DNA from: Tessaracoccus massiliensis
GTDB lineage: Bacteria; Actinomycetota; Actinomycetes; Propionibacteriales; Propionibacteriaceae
Reading direction: 5' to 3'
Length of the DNA: 64,000 bases
Assembly: GCF_000826065.2 (NCBI RefSeq)
Contig: NZ_LN623543.1
Location: 536,144 to 600,143, forward strand
Numbering within the stretch: the first letter of the stretch is position 1; the number at the start of each line of letters is the position of its first letter. Shown here piece by piece: positions 10,879 through 19,805 of the stretch. A program made the translations under genes and the position numbers. Below the pieces are notes generated by a model that worked only from the letters and a program-made list of their open reading frames with translations, was not told where the DNA came from and did not search any database.

Positions 10879-12596
10879 TGCGCGCGGAGGTGTGGGCGCC
10901 CCATCCGTCGGTCGTGGAGCTGCAGCACGGCGACGCGCGCCACCCGATGCTCCAGGATCCGGAGCGTCCGGGCTGGTGGATCTCCGACCTGCACATGAAC
11001 CCCGGGGACCGCTACGGCTTCGTGCTCGACGGCGAAGGGCCCTTCCCTGATCCCCGCTCACTGAGCCAGCCCGACGGCCTGCACGGCCTCAGCCGTGTCG
11101 TCGCGGTCCCTGAGCCGGGTGCCCGCGAGGAACGCGCGGCGCCGACCGACGGGATCGGCTCCCTCCGTGGCAAGGTGCTCTACGAGCTCCACGTCGGCAC
11201 CTTCACCGCGGAGGGCACCCTCGACGCGGCGATCGCGCGTCTCGACGACCTGGCTGAGCTCGGCGTCGAGGCTGTGGAGCTGATGCCGCTGAGCGCTTTC
11301 GCGGGCGACCGGGGCTGGGGCTACGACGGCGTCGCCCCCTGGTCCGTCCACGCCGCGTACGGCGACCAGGAGGCCCTGGTCAGGTTCGTGGACGCGGCCC
11401 ACGAGCGCGGGCTGGGCGTCGTCATCGACGTGGTGCACAACCATCTGGGCCCGGAGGGTAACTACCTGTCCCACTTCGGGCCGTACTTCACGAACAAACA
11501 CTCGACGCCGTGGGGCGATGCGGTCAACCTCGATGATGTGGGCGCCGAGCACGTGCGGGACTTCTTCATCGGCTCGGCGCGTCACTTCCTGGTGAACGTG
11601 GGCGCGGACGGCTTGCGCCTTGACGCGGTGCACGCCCTGGGCGACGACTCCGAGTACCACTTCCTCGCGCAGCTCTCCGACTGCGTGACCGCGTGGGAGA
11701 AGGAGACCGGCCGTGCGCTGACGCTGGTCGCGGAGTCGGACCTCAACCTGCCGGCGATGGTCTCCCCCGTGGGCACCACCCCGGAGGCCCGCGGCATGGA
11801 CGGGCAGTGGGCCGACGACGTGCACCACGCGCTGCACGCGTTCTTCGGGCGCGAGACGCAGGGCTACTACGTCGATTTCGGCACGCCCGAGGTGCTGGCC
11901 AAGTCACTGACCCGCGTCTTCGTGCACGACGGGATGCACTCCACGTTCCGCGACGCCCACTGGGGCGCCCCGGTGCTGCCGGACAGCCCGCACTATGACG
12001 GGCACTCGTTCGTGGCGTTCCTGCAGAACCATGACCAGGTGGGTAATCGCGCCGTCGGGGACCGCTTCCACATGCACGCTGGGCCCGCAGAGCAGGCGGC
12101 GGCGGCCGCGCTCTACCTGCTGAGCGCCTACACGCCGATGATCTTCATGGGTGAGGAGTGGGCCGCCTCCACACCGTTCCCGTATTTCAGCCATCTGGGG
12201 CCGGAGCTCGGCCCGCACGTGACGGAGGGCAGGGCGCGCGAGTTCGCGGCCATGGGCTGGGACGTCGAAACGCCGGATCCCCAGGCCGAGTCGACCTTTG
12301 ACAGCGCCAAGCTCCGCTGGGCCGAGCGCGACCAGGGCGAACACGCACGGATGCTGGAGTGGTACCGCACGCTGCTGCGGCTGCGCCGTGAGCACCCCGA
12401 ACTGCGGGATCCGGACCTGCACACCGTGGAGGTGGAGATCCTCGACGACGACACCCTCACCATGCGCCGCGGGCCCATCACCATCACCGCCACGCGCCGT
12501 GCCGGCGAGAACGGTGAGGAGCCGTCGAGCGCCTGCACCGTCGCGATCACCGACGGCGAGGCTTCGCGCACCCTGGCAAGATGGACCCATGACTGA
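10875..12596 (+). CDS. treZ: Malto-oligosyltrehalose trehalohydrolase TreZ
   Basis: Releases trehalose from maltooligosyltrehalose made by TreY (GH13_10). The 573-residue protein has an N-terminal CBM48-like domain, then DVVHNHLGPEGNYL, the nucleophile GLRLDAVHAL (about residue 250), acid/base TLVAESDLN and FLQNHDQVGNRA. The ATGATG start at 10875 overlaps the treY stop. Its stop overlaps the next gene's start by 8 bp, forming a treY-treZ-thioredoxin-like operon. Confidence 0.93.
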   Translation: MMRAEVWAPHPSVVELQHGDARHPMLQDPERPGWWISDLHMNPGDRYGFVLDGEGPFPDPRSLSQPDGLHGLSRVVAVPEPGAREERAAPTDGIGSLRGKVLYELHVGTFTAEGTLDAAIARLDDLAELGVEAVELMPLSAFAGDRGWGYDGVAPWSVHAAYGDQEALVRFVDAAHERGLGVVIDVVHNHLGPEGNYLSHFGPYFTNKHSTPWGDAVNLDDVGAEHVRDFFIGSARHFLVNVGADGLRLDAVHALGDDSEYHFLAQLSDCVTAWEKETGRALTLVAESDLNLPAMVSPVGTTPEARGMDGQWADDVHHALHAFFGRETQGYYVDFGTPEVLAKSLTRVFVHDGMHSTFRDAHWGAPVLPDSPHYDGHSFVAFLQNHDQVGNRAVGDRFHMHAGPAEQAAAAALYLLSAYTPMIFMGEEWAASTPFPYFSHLGPELGPHVTEGRAREFAAMGWDVETPDPQAESTFDSAKLRWAERDQGEHARMLEWYRTLLRLRREHPELRDPDLHTVEVEILDDDTLTMRRGPITITATRRAGENGEEPSSACTVAITDGEASRTLARWTHD

Positions 12597-13497
12597 TGCG
12601 AACTTCACGCGCCCGGGCGCGGTAGACCTGTCCTCCCTGTCCGAGGCTGCCCAGCCGACGGCCGGCGGTGCCTACGTGACCACCGTTTCTGAGGCGGATT
12701 TCAACGACCTGGCGGCCAAGTCCGTCCAGCACCCGGTCATCGTCGAGTTCCACTCCCCGCGCGACCCCAACGGTCAGGCCGTCTCCTCGGCGCTGGCGGA
12801 GCTGGTCAACGCGGGCGAGGGGCGATTCCTGCTGGGCAGGGTCGACGTCGACGCCGAGCCGCGCCTCGCCCAGGCCCTGGGCGTGCAGGCCGTGCCCACC
12901 GTCGTGGCGCTGATCGGCGGGCAGATGGCGCCGCTGTTCCAGGGCACGAAGTCCCGCGAGGAGATCTCGGCGATGCTCGACCAGATCGCGCAGCTCGCCG
13001 TCGCCAACGGCATGACGGGCCGCGCCCAGCCCGTCGCCGGCGCCGCCCCCGCACCCAACGGGGAGGCGGGCGCGCAGCCGGCCGCCAACCCCCGCTTCGC
13101 CAAGGCCGACGCCGCCCTCGAGGCAGGCGACTTCGCCCTGGCGGTCAAGGAGTTCGACGAGTTGCTGAAGGAGACGCCCAACGACGCCGAGGTCATCGCC
13201 GGACGCGCCCAGAGCGCGCTGCTGGACCGGTCCTCGTCGTTCAACGCGCAGGAGATCGTGGAGAAGGCCTCCGCGCAGCCCGACGACGTGGCGGCCCAGT
13301 TCGACGCCGCAGATCTCGAGGTCATCAACGGCCGCTACGAGGAGGCCTTCGACCGCCTCCTGGGGCTGGCCGCCGAGTCCGACGCCGACCAGCGCGACCT
13401 CATCCGCGTGCGCCTGCTGGAACTCTTCGAGGTCGTGGGCCGCACGGAACAGGTCGTCCTGAAGGCCCGCCGCCGCCTCGCCTCCGTCCTGTTCTGA
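12589..13497 (+). CDS. Thioredoxin-fold/TPR protein lacking the CxxC motif (YbbN/CnoX-like)
   Basis: A 302-residue protein. Residues about 35-145 are a thioredoxin fold (VIVEFHSPRDPNGQ, LGRVDVDAEPRLAQALGVQAVPTVVAL). Where thioredoxins carry CxxC this protein has SPRDPN, so it cannot do thiol-disulfide exchange at that site. An Ala/Pro-rich linker leads to TPR-like helices (about 170-300: ADAALEAGDFALAVKEFDEL). E. coli CnoX/YbbN has the same architecture and acts as a holdase; a chaperone-like role here is inference. M. tuberculosis Rv1324, near glgB/glgE, appears to be the positional counterpart. It overlaps treZ by 8 bp. Confidence 0.85.
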   Translation: MTDANFTRPGAVDLSSLSEAAQPTAGGAYVTTVSEADFNDLAAKSVQHPVIVEFHSPRDPNGQAVSSALAELVNAGEGRFLLGRVDVDAEPRLAQALGVQAVPTVVALIGGQMAPLFQGTKSREEISAMLDQIAQLAVANGMTGRAQPVAGAAPAPNGEAGAQPAANPRFAKADAALEAGDFALAVKEFDELLKETPNDAEVIAGRAQSALLDRSSSFNAQEIVEKASAQPDDVAAQFDAADLEVINGRYEEAFDRLLGLAAESDADQRDLIRVRLLELFEVVGRTEQVVLKARRRLASVLF

Positions 13498-13556
13498 CCG
13501 GCCGCAACTGACGGCAACTGGCGCCCCGGGCGACCCCGCTGGATAGCATGGTCCCC

Positions 13557-15179
13557 ATGGCACACGAGCGCGCCGGCCAGCCGGCTCAGGAATCAGATCT
13601 CATCAACGTCGACGACGTCCTCGCCGCGTACTACGACAAGACGCCGGACCCGTCGAACCCAGACCAGATGGTGGTCTTCGGCACCTCCGGGCACCGCGGC
13701 TCGTCCCTGGACACGGCGTTCAACGAGGCGCACATCGCCGCCACCACTCAGGCGATCGTCGAGTACCGCGCCGCCCAGGGCACCACCGGGCCGCTGTTCA
13801 TCGGTAAGGACACGCACGCGCTGTCGCTGCCGGCGTGGAAGACCGCGCTCGAGGTGCTGCACGCCAACGGCGTCGAGGTGCTCGCCGAGCGCGAGGACGA
13901 GTACACGCCCACCCCGGCGGTCTCGCGCGCCATCATCCGCCACAACAATGGCAATGGCGCCAAGGCCGACGGCATCGTCGTGACCCCGTCGCATAACCCG
14001 CCCCGCGACGGCGGTTTCAAGTACAACCCGCCGACGGGGGGCCCGGCCGACACCGACGCCACCAAGGTGATCGCCGCCCGCGCCAACGAACTGCTCGCCG
14101 ACATGGGTGCGGTCAAGCGCACCTCCTACGACAAGATCGCCTCGGACATCCAGCGCTACGACTACCGCTCCCCCTACTGCGCGGAGCTCGCCCAGGCCCT
14201 CAACTTCCCGGCCATCCAGTCCGCTGGCCTCACCCACGGCGCGGATCCCATGGGCGGCGCCGCCGTCCAGTACTGGGAGTACCTGGCCGAGCAGGGCCTC
14301 CCCATCGAGGTCGTCAACAACAAGGTCGATCCCACGTGGCGGTTCATGACGCTGGACACCGACGGCAAGATCCGCATGGACTGCTCCTCCCCCAACGCCA
14401 TGGCCTCGCTGGTCAACCAGCGCGACAAGTTCTCCGTGGCCACCGGTAACGACGCGGACGCGGACCGGCACGGCATCGTCACCCCTGATGCCGGGCTGAT
14501 GAACCCCAACGCCTACCTCGCCGTCGCTATCAACTACCTGTTCGCCAACCGCCCCGGCTGGAGCGCCGACGCGGGCATCGGCAAGACGCTGGTGTCCAGC
14601 TCGCTGATCGACAAGGTGGCCGCGAAGCTCGGCCGACGTCTCGTCGAGGTGCCGGTGGGCTTCAAGTGGTTCGTCCCCGGCCTGACCGACGGCTCGCTCG
14701 GCTTCGGCGGCGAGGAATCGGCCGGCGCGTCGTTCCTCACGCTCGACGGCACGACGTGGACCACGGACAAGGACGGCATCCTGTTGGCCCTCCTCGCCTC
14801 GGAGATCATCGCCGTGACCGGCAAGACCCCCAGCGAGCACTACGCGGAGCTGGAGGCCGAGTTCGGCACGTCCTACTACGCCCGTGTCGACGCGGACGCG
14901 AATCGCGACCAGAAGGCCCGCCTCAGCAAGCTGGGCCGCGCTGACGTGACCGTCGACGAGTTGGCGGGTGAACCGATCCGCGCGGTGTTGTCCAACGCGC
15001 CCGGCAACGACGCGCCCATCGGGGGCATCAAGGTCACCACCGACAATGCCTGGTTCGCCGCCCGCCCCTCTGGCACGGAGGACAAGTACAAGATCTACGC
15101 CGAGTCGCTCAAGAGCGAGGACCACCTCCGCGAGGTCCAGAAGGCCGCCAAGGAACTCGTCGACGCGGCGCTGGCCTAG
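13557..15179 (+). CDS. pgm: Phosphoglucomutase (alpha-D-glucose-1,6-bisphosphate-dependent)
   Basis: Interconverts glucose-1-phosphate and glucose-6-phosphate, linking glycogen metabolism to glycolysis. The protein of about 540 residues begins RAGQPAQ.SDLINV, nearly identical to the E. coli Pgm start. FGTSGHRG is the phosphate-binding start, [11 protein letters not shown] holds the phosphorylated Ser at about residue 145, [10 protein letters not shown] binds Mg2+, GFGGEESAG recognises the sugar and [16 protein letters not shown] closes the phosphate site. ATG 13557 is preferred over 13548 by that alignment. Confidence 0.95.
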   Translation: MAHERAGQPAQESDLINVDDVLAAYYDKTPDPSNPDQMVVFGTSGHRGSSLDTAFNEAHIAATTQAIVEYRAAQGTTGPLFIGKDTHALSLPAWKTALEVLHANGVEVLAEREDEYTPTPAVSRAIIRHNNGNGAKADGIVVTPSHNPPRDGGFKYNPPTGGPADTDATKVIAARANELLADMGAVKRTSYDKIASDIQRYDYRSPYCAELAQALNFPAIQSAGLTHGADPMGGAAVQYWEYLAEQGLPIEVVNNKVDPTWRFMTLDTDGKIRMDCSSPNAMASLVNQRDKFSVATGNDADADRHGIVTPDAGLMNPNAYLAVAINYLFANRPGWSADAGIGKTLVSSSLIDKVAAKLGRRLVEVPVGFKWFVPGLTDGSLGFGGEESAGASFLTLDGTTWTTDKDGILLALLASEIIAVTGKTPSEHYAELEAEFGTSYYARVDADANRDQKARLSKLGRADVTVDELAGEPIRAVLSNAPGNDAPIGGIKVTTDNAWFAARPSGTEDKYKIYAESLKSEDHLREVQKAAKELVDAALA

Positions 15180-15223
15180 ACCCCCAACCCACCCCACCAT
15201 TCCCGTATGGAAAACTAGGAGCC

Positions 15224-15673
15224 ATGGACAACACCGATCTTTTCATCTGCATCGACCACGTCGGCCTCGCCGTCCCCGACCTCGACGAGGCCGTCAAGTT
15301 CCACACCGAGACCTTCGGCTGGCGCGAACTGCACCGCGAGGTCAACCAGGAGCAGGGCGTCGCCGAGGCCATGATGGGCACCGGCGCACAGGGCGAGGAG
15401 AACGCCAAGATCCAGCTGCTCGCGCCGCTGAACGAGAACTCCACCATCGCCAAGTTCATCGACCGCAACGGCCCCGGCATGCAGCAGCTCGCCTACCGCG
15501 TGGCGGATCTCGACCACGTCAGCGAGGTCCTCAAGGAGCGCGGCATGCGTCTGCTGTTCCCCGAGGCCAAGCGTGGCACCGGCGGCTCGCGCATCAACTT
15601 CGTGCACCCCAAGGATGCCCGCGGCGTCCTGCTCGAGCTGGTCGAACTCCCCAAGGAGCAGACGGCCCACTGA
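15224..15673 (+). CDS. mce: Methylmalonyl-CoA epimerase
   Basis: Interconverts (2R)- and (2S)-methylmalonyl-CoA, a step of the propionic-acid (Wood-Werkman) cycle that also needs adenosylcobalamin-dependent mutase. The 149-residue vicinal-oxygen-chelate protein begins DLFICIDHVGLAVPDLDEA and has ETFGWRELHRE, LAPLNENSTIAKF, GTGGSRINFVHPKDARGVLLEL. From memory these match the 148-residue P. shermanii enzyme closely, a main reason to place the organism in Propionibacteriaceae. AGGAG precedes ATG 15224. M. tuberculosis keeps its counterpart in the same gene neighbourhood. Confidence 0.93.
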   Translation: MDNTDLFICIDHVGLAVPDLDEAVKFHTETFGWRELHREVNQEQGVAEAMMGTGAQGEENAKIQLLAPLNENSTIAKFIDRNGPGMQQLAYRVADLDHVSEVLKERGMRLLFPEAKRGTGGSRINFVHPKDARGVLLELVELPKEQTAH

Positions 15674-15706
15674 GCTGAGGGTTTCCACGAGGCCCGAACT
15701 GACGGA

Positions 15707-15741
15707 TGAGGGGCGAGGCGGCATGTCCGCCCCGCCCCTCA
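15707..15741 (+). terminator. GC-rich hairpin after mce
   Basis: TGAGGGGCG...CGCCCCTCA arms enclose an inner GGCGG/CCGCC stem and a short loop, about 15 bp of pairing in all. It lies 34 bp after the epimerase stop. There is no U-tract, so it may be a weak or Rho-assisted terminator. Confidence 0.5.
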
Positions 15742-15812
15742 CGCGTCGCATCCCGTGATCTGACGCAACCAGCGACTAGGCTCGGACCGAGCACGACGGA
15801 AGGACTGCAACG

Positions 15813-16955
15813 GTGACTGATTCCCAGGACCTCGAGACCGAGGAGACCGGACTCAACCTGTTCGACGAGAGGGCTTCGGCCGCGGGAAGCTTCCCTAACG
15901 CGATGCTGGGCTACGACAAGCACTCCGTCGACAGCTACGTGCGCGAGTTGGAGAACCGCGTGGCGGAGCTGAGGGCCCATGTCCGCGAGCAGACGCGCGA
16001 GACGAAGTTCGTGCGCGAATCCGTCGGTGACACCGATTTCACGCGGCTCGGCGCCCATGCCACCGGCCTCCTCCGCGCTGCGGAGGCGCAGGCGGGAGAC
16101 CTGATCGACCGCGCAGAGCACGAGGCGGAACGCATCAAGACCGAGGCGCGGCGCACGGCCGCGGCCCTGCGCGAATCAGCGCAGCAGGAGGCCGACGACG
16201 TGCGCCTCACCGGCCTGTCCAGCCTGCGCCAACTTCGGCAGGAGCAGGCCGAAGCAGGCAAGGCCACCCTCGAAACGGCGCGCCGCGACGGCGACCTCAT
16301 CGTCGAGGACGCGCGCATCCAGAGCAGGACCGTCATCGACGGCGCCACCGCCCAGGCCGAGGGCATCCTCGAAGCCGCGCGGTCGGAGGCCACGAGCATC
16401 CTCAAGGAGGCGCAGCGTCAGGCCATCGAACTCAAGCAGGGTGCGGAACGCGCAGCCGCGGAGCTCAAGCTGGAGACGCAGCGCGCCGCGGAGAAGTCTG
16501 CGAAGGATCTGGCGGCCAACGCCAAGGCGGCAGACGAGGCCATCGCGGAGCGCATCACGCAGGCGGACAAGGACGCGGCGGAGGCCGCTGACCGGGCCGC
16601 GAAGGCCCGCCAGGAGGCGCAGGAGATCCGCGCCGAGGCCGTCAAGACCGCCGAAGAGATCAAGCTCACCGCCACCCGGCAGTGCGAGGAGACCCTCGAG
16701 GTCATGCGCAAGCGTGCCCGCGAGGCGGAGAACGACCTCGAGGAGAAGGTGGCCTGGCGCAAGGAGCAACTGGAACGGGAGATCGCCTCCCTGGAGGCCC
16801 GCCGCGTCAACGCGCTGGGGCAGCTCGAGAACCTCCGGGCGCTCGCCGAGGAATCCAGCCACCGGTATCCGGGTGAGTCCGCCGATGCCACGCAGGTCCT
16901 TCCCCGGGTCTCTGAGGACGAGACCACGATCATCCGCAAGAACGACTCCAGGTGA
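15813..16955 (+). CDS. DivIVA-like coiled-coil protein
   Basis: A 380-residue protein with a GTG start at 15813. Residues about 25-60 (FPNAMLGYDKHSVDSYVRELENRVAEL) resemble the membrane-targeting N-terminal segment of DivIVA/Wag31/FilP-type proteins. Residues about 85-345 are a nearly uninterrupted Ala/Glu/Lys/Arg coiled coil with regular heptads. The C-terminus is polar (TQVLPRVSEDETTIIRK). Such proteins organise polar growth or cell shape in actinobacteria; which one this is cannot be settled from sequence. The stop overlaps the permease start (GTGA), so the two genes are coupled. Confidence 0.72.
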   Translation: MTDSQDLETEETGLNLFDERASAAGSFPNAMLGYDKHSVDSYVRELENRVAELRAHVREQTRETKFVRESVGDTDFTRLGAHATGLLRAAEAQAGDLIDRAEHEAERIKTEARRTAAALRESAQQEADDVRLTGLSSLRQLRQEQAEAGKATLETARRDGDLIVEDARIQSRTVIDGATAQAEGILEAARSEATSILKEAQRQAIELKQGAERAAAELKLETQRAAEKSAKDLAANAKAADEAIAERITQADKDAAEAADRAAKARQEAQEIRAEAVKTAEEIKLTATRQCEETLEVMRKRAREAENDLEEKVAWRKEQLEREIASLEARRVNALGQLENLRALAEESSHRYPGESADATQVLPRVSEDETTIIRKNDSR

Positions 16956-18193
16956 CCGACACCGCGGGCGGCGCTCCAGATCCCGGGCCCGGGGACCCGC
17001 TGGAGCCGGCCACCACCCCGCAACCGGTGGGTCGTCGCCGCGCCCGCCTGCCGCGGGTGGTGGGCAGGCTCTTCGGCAGCACCGCCAGGGGCGCCCGCAA
17101 GATCCTGACCCCCATCCCGGAGCCGGTGGTCGAGCCGGTGCCCCCCACGTTCCACCTCACCGAGGAGAAGCAGTACTCCCCGTTCGCGGTGGGCTTCATG
17201 GGCGCCATCGGCGTGCTGGTGGCCCTGGCGCTCGCCCAGGCGGTGCTCACCGTCCAGAGCGTGCTCATCCTCGCGGTGCTGGCGCTGTTCCTGGCGTTGG
17301 GACTCAGCCCCGCCGTCGATTTCCTGACCAGGCGCCGTATGCCCCGCGGGTTCGCCGTGACGCTCGTGGCGCTGCTGCTGATGGGCGTCCTCGCCCTGGG
17401 TGTCACCGCTCTCGTCCCGATCATCACGGAACAGGCCACCAACCTCACCCGCCAGCTGCCCGGCATGCTGCAGACGCTGCTCAACCACCCCATCCTCGCA
17501 GAATGGGAGCAGCGCGACGAGGTGCTGCAACGGGCGCAGGAGTTCATCACCTCCGGATCGCTGATCGAAAGCCTCTTCGGCGGCATCATGGGCGCGGGCC
17601 GGTTGGTGGCGAACCTGGTGTTCTCCGTCATCGTGACCCTGGTGCTGACGATCTACTTCCTGGCGTCGCTGCCCGCCATCAAGGAGACGATCTACGCGCT
17701 GGCCCCCGCATCGCGCCGCCGTCGCGCCCGGTATCTGGCCGACGAGATCTTCGGCGGCGTCTCCGGCTACATCACCGGCATGTTCGTCATCGTCTCGATC
17801 GCCTCGGTGTGCGCGTTCATCTTCATGAACATCGCCGGCCTCAGCGACTACTCGCTGGCCCTGGCCTTCGTGGTGGCGATCTTCTGCTTCATCCCCCTGG
17901 TGGGTTCCAGCCTGGCGATGATCACGGTCGCGATCGTCGGCTTCGCTGTGGACCCCAAGATCGGCATCGCCACCATCATCTACTTCCTGATCTACCAGCA
18001 GCTCGACGCCTACGTCCTCTACCCCAACGTGATGAAGCGCACCGTGAAGGTGCCCGGCGCCCTCGTGGTGCTCTCAGCCATCATCGGCGGCATGCTGTTC
18101 GGCGTGATCGGCGCCGTGATCGCCATTCCCACCACCGCCGCCGTCCTGCTGCTGTACCGCGAGATCGTCCAGCCCGCCCTCGACGCCTCCTGA
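16952..18193 (+). CDS. AI-2E family (PerM-like) permease
   Basis: A 413-residue polytopic membrane protein. After a Pro/Arg-rich cytoplasmic N-terminus (1-75), TM helices start at about 85 (FAVGFMGAIGVLVALALAQA), 105 and 140; a long amphipathic region follows (~160-215), then further helices to the end. FIPLVGSSLAMI and the closing IPTTAAVLLLYREI are typical of the AI-2E/YdiK/PerM family. Substrates are uncertain; some members export autoinducer-2, others act in Na+/H+ exchange or cell division. GTG start overlaps the DivIVA-like gene's stop. Confidence 0.85.
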   Translation: MTDTAGGAPDPGPGDPLEPATTPQPVGRRRARLPRVVGRLFGSTARGARKILTPIPEPVVEPVPPTFHLTEEKQYSPFAVGFMGAIGVLVALALAQAVLTVQSVLILAVLALFLALGLSPAVDFLTRRRMPRGFAVTLVALLLMGVLALGVTALVPIITEQATNLTRQLPGMLQTLLNHPILAEWEQRDEVLQRAQEFITSGSLIESLFGGIMGAGRLVANLVFSVIVTLVLTIYFLASLPAIKETIYALAPASRRRRARYLADEIFGGVSGYITGMFVIVSIASVCAFIFMNIAGLSDYSLALAFVVAIFCFIPLVGSSLAMITVAIVGFAVDPKIGIATIIYFLIYQQLDAYVLYPNVMKRTVKVPGALVVLSAIIGGMLFGVIGAVIAIPTTAAVLLLYREIVQPALDAS

Positions 18194-18840
18194 CCACCTG
18201 GCTCCCCAGAGGTGGGCGTCAGCCGGTCCAGGGAAGCGCTGATCGTCGCGGTCCCCTGAGCCAGCCGCTCGCGGCCGGTCGAAGGGCCCCTAAGCCGGAC
18301 TAGGGATACTGAGAAATCGCCCCACCCATCACCGCAGCGCACGCCCAGGCCCGACCAGCAAGCACGGGCCCCAGCCAGTCCCGCCGCGCAGCGCGGGAGC
18401 CGGGACTGCGGACGTGCCGGCGGCGATCCCGCGCCGCAGCAAGGGACGGAGACGAACGCACCCGAACACCCACAGCAGCGGACGCAACGATCCGGCACGT
18501 CCGCAGTCCCTGGACGCAGTCGGGCCCCGATGCGCGCGAGCTCAATTCCCGAGCCGCACCCGCCAAGAGGTCCTCCCGAGGCCACCCACGAAACTCGCGC
18601 GCTTCGGGGCCCGGCTGCGGCCGCTCCCAGCTGAACCGCAGCACGCTCCGGGCCCCGGCAGCGGCCGGACCCCAGCTGAACCGCAGCACGCTCCGGGGCT
18701 TGGATGAGCCAGTTCTCGGCGAACCGCAGTGCAAACCAGGCCGAGATCACCCCACAACGCATCCTGCGGGAGCCCTTCGTCGTTCGCAGAGCTCAGGCTC
18801 AGGGACCAGCTCCCCTACCCGGTGCTGGTAGGTTGGACTG
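18194..18840. other. Non-coding, repeat-rich island between the permease and nucS
   Basis: About 650 bp without a convincing gene; short ORFs on both strands have composition driven by repeats. It holds a dispersed repeat copy at 18250-18290 (CCCTGAGCC...GTCGAAGGGC), a 19-bp perfect inverted repeat at 18402-18510, a direct repeat of about 48 bp around 18605-18705 (shared core CAGCTGAACCGCAGCACGCT), and another dispersed copy in opposite orientation at 18768-18814 just upstream of nucS. Confidence 0.7.
18402..18510. repeat. Perfect 19-bp inverted repeat with 71-bp spacer
   Basis: GGGACTGCGGACGTGCCGG at 18402-18420 is exactly reverse-complemented at 18492-18510. A second smaller palindrome (AGTCCC at about 18378 with GGGACT at 18402) overlaps the left arm, so alternative folds are possible. 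Function unknown. Confidence 0.85.
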
Positions 18841-19533
18841 GTGCGTTTGGTCATTGCGAGGTGTCAGGTTGATTACGTGGGCAGGCTCACCGCCCACCTC
18901 CCCCTCGCTACGCGCCTCATCCTCGTCAAGGCGGACGGCTCGGTCTCGGTGCACGCCGATGACAGGGCGTACAAGCCGCTCAACTGGATGAGCCCGCCGT
19001 GCACGTTGTCGGTGCGCGAGCCTGACCCTGAGGCGGCCGAGCGGCTGGGCATCACGGAGGTCTGGCAGGTGCGCGCCAAGGACGGCGACACGCTCCACAT
19101 CTCGATCGCCGACGTGCTGCACGATTCGGCCCACGAGCTCGGTATCGACCCGGGCCTGCAGAAGGACGGCGTCGAGGAGAACCTCCAGGTGCTGTTGGCC
19201 GAGCACCCCACCACGCTCGGTGACGGCCTCAAGCTCGTGCAACGCGAGTACCTCACGCCCATCGGCCCGGTGGATCTCCTGTGCCGCGAGGACGCCGGCT
19301 ACGTCGCCGTCGAGGTCAAGCGCCGCGGCGAGATCGACGGCGTCGAGCAGCTCACCCGTTATCTGGAGCTGATGAACCGCGATCCCCAACTTTCCCCCGT
19401 GCGGGGCATCTTCGCTGCCCAACAGATCAAGCCGCAGGCGCGCACGCTGGCCACGGACCGCGGCATCGAGTGCCGCCTGGTCGATTACGACGCGCTGCGG
19501 GGGCTCGACAACGCAGACGAGCGGCTGTTCTGA
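18841..19533 (+). CDS. nucS: Endonuclease NucS (mismatch-specific)
   Basis: NucS/EndoMS replaces MutS-MutL in most actinobacteria by cutting at mismatches; it works with the beta clamp. The 230-residue protein starts [16 protein letters not shown], typical for the family, with an N-terminal DNA-binding half and a C-terminal RecB-like nuclease ([26 protein letters not shown] split as Asp, then Glu-x-Lys, about residues 145-165) followed by [15 protein letters not shown] start at 18841. It overlaps the next gene by one base. In M. tuberculosis nucS (Rv1321) lies in the same general neighbourhood. Confidence 0.93.
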   Translation: MRLVIARCQVDYVGRLTAHLPLATRLILVKADGSVSVHADDRAYKPLNWMSPPCTLSVREPDPEAAERLGITEVWQVRAKDGDTLHISIADVLHDSAHELGIDPGLQKDGVEENLQVLLAEHPTTLGDGLKLVQREYLTPIGPVDLLCREDAGYVAVEVKRRGEIDGVEQLTRYLELMNRDPQLSPVRGIFAAQQIKPQARTLATDRGIECRLVDYDALRGLDNADERLF

Positions 19534-19805
19534 TGGGCCGCCGCCGCTCCAAGCATCTCCGCGCCCCACGCCCGCTCCTCTCCGGGGGTTCGCAGCAGCG
19601 GGTGCGCAAGGGTGGCACGAGCTACATCGTGCGCGACGTTCCCGCGCACCGCGCGGAGAAGGAGTACCGCTGCCCGGGCTGCCAGCAGCGGGTCGCTCCC
19701 GGTACCGCGCACGTCGTGGCCTGGCCCGAGAACGCCGCCTACGGGCTGACCACGGGGCTGGATGCACGGCGGCACTGGCACACCTTCTGTTGGGGGCAGG
19801 CATGA
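19533..19805 (+). CDS. Conserved small actinobacterial protein with a CxxC pair
   Basis: A 90-residue protein, basic at the N-terminus (GRRRSKHLRAPRP), with CPGCQQRVAPGTAHVVAW at about 51-68 and a final RRHWHTFCW. The CPGC pair plus late His and Cys could bind zinc. Similar short proteins sit directly after nucS in other actinobacteria and are sometimes mislabelled ATP/GTP-binding. Its start overlaps the nucS stop and its stop overlaps the next start, so the three genes form one unit. Function unknown; a link to NucS is inferred only from position. Confidence 0.75.
   Translation: MGRRRSKHLRAPRPLLSGGSQQRVRKGGTSYIVRDVPAHRAEKEYRCPGCQQRVAPGTAHVVAWPENAAYGLTTGLDARRHWHTFCWGQA

Noticed and set aside
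18300-18734. Minus-strand ORF of 144 codons in the island upstream of nucS
   Set aside because: Peptide repeats merely reflect DNA repeats; no start signal or family.
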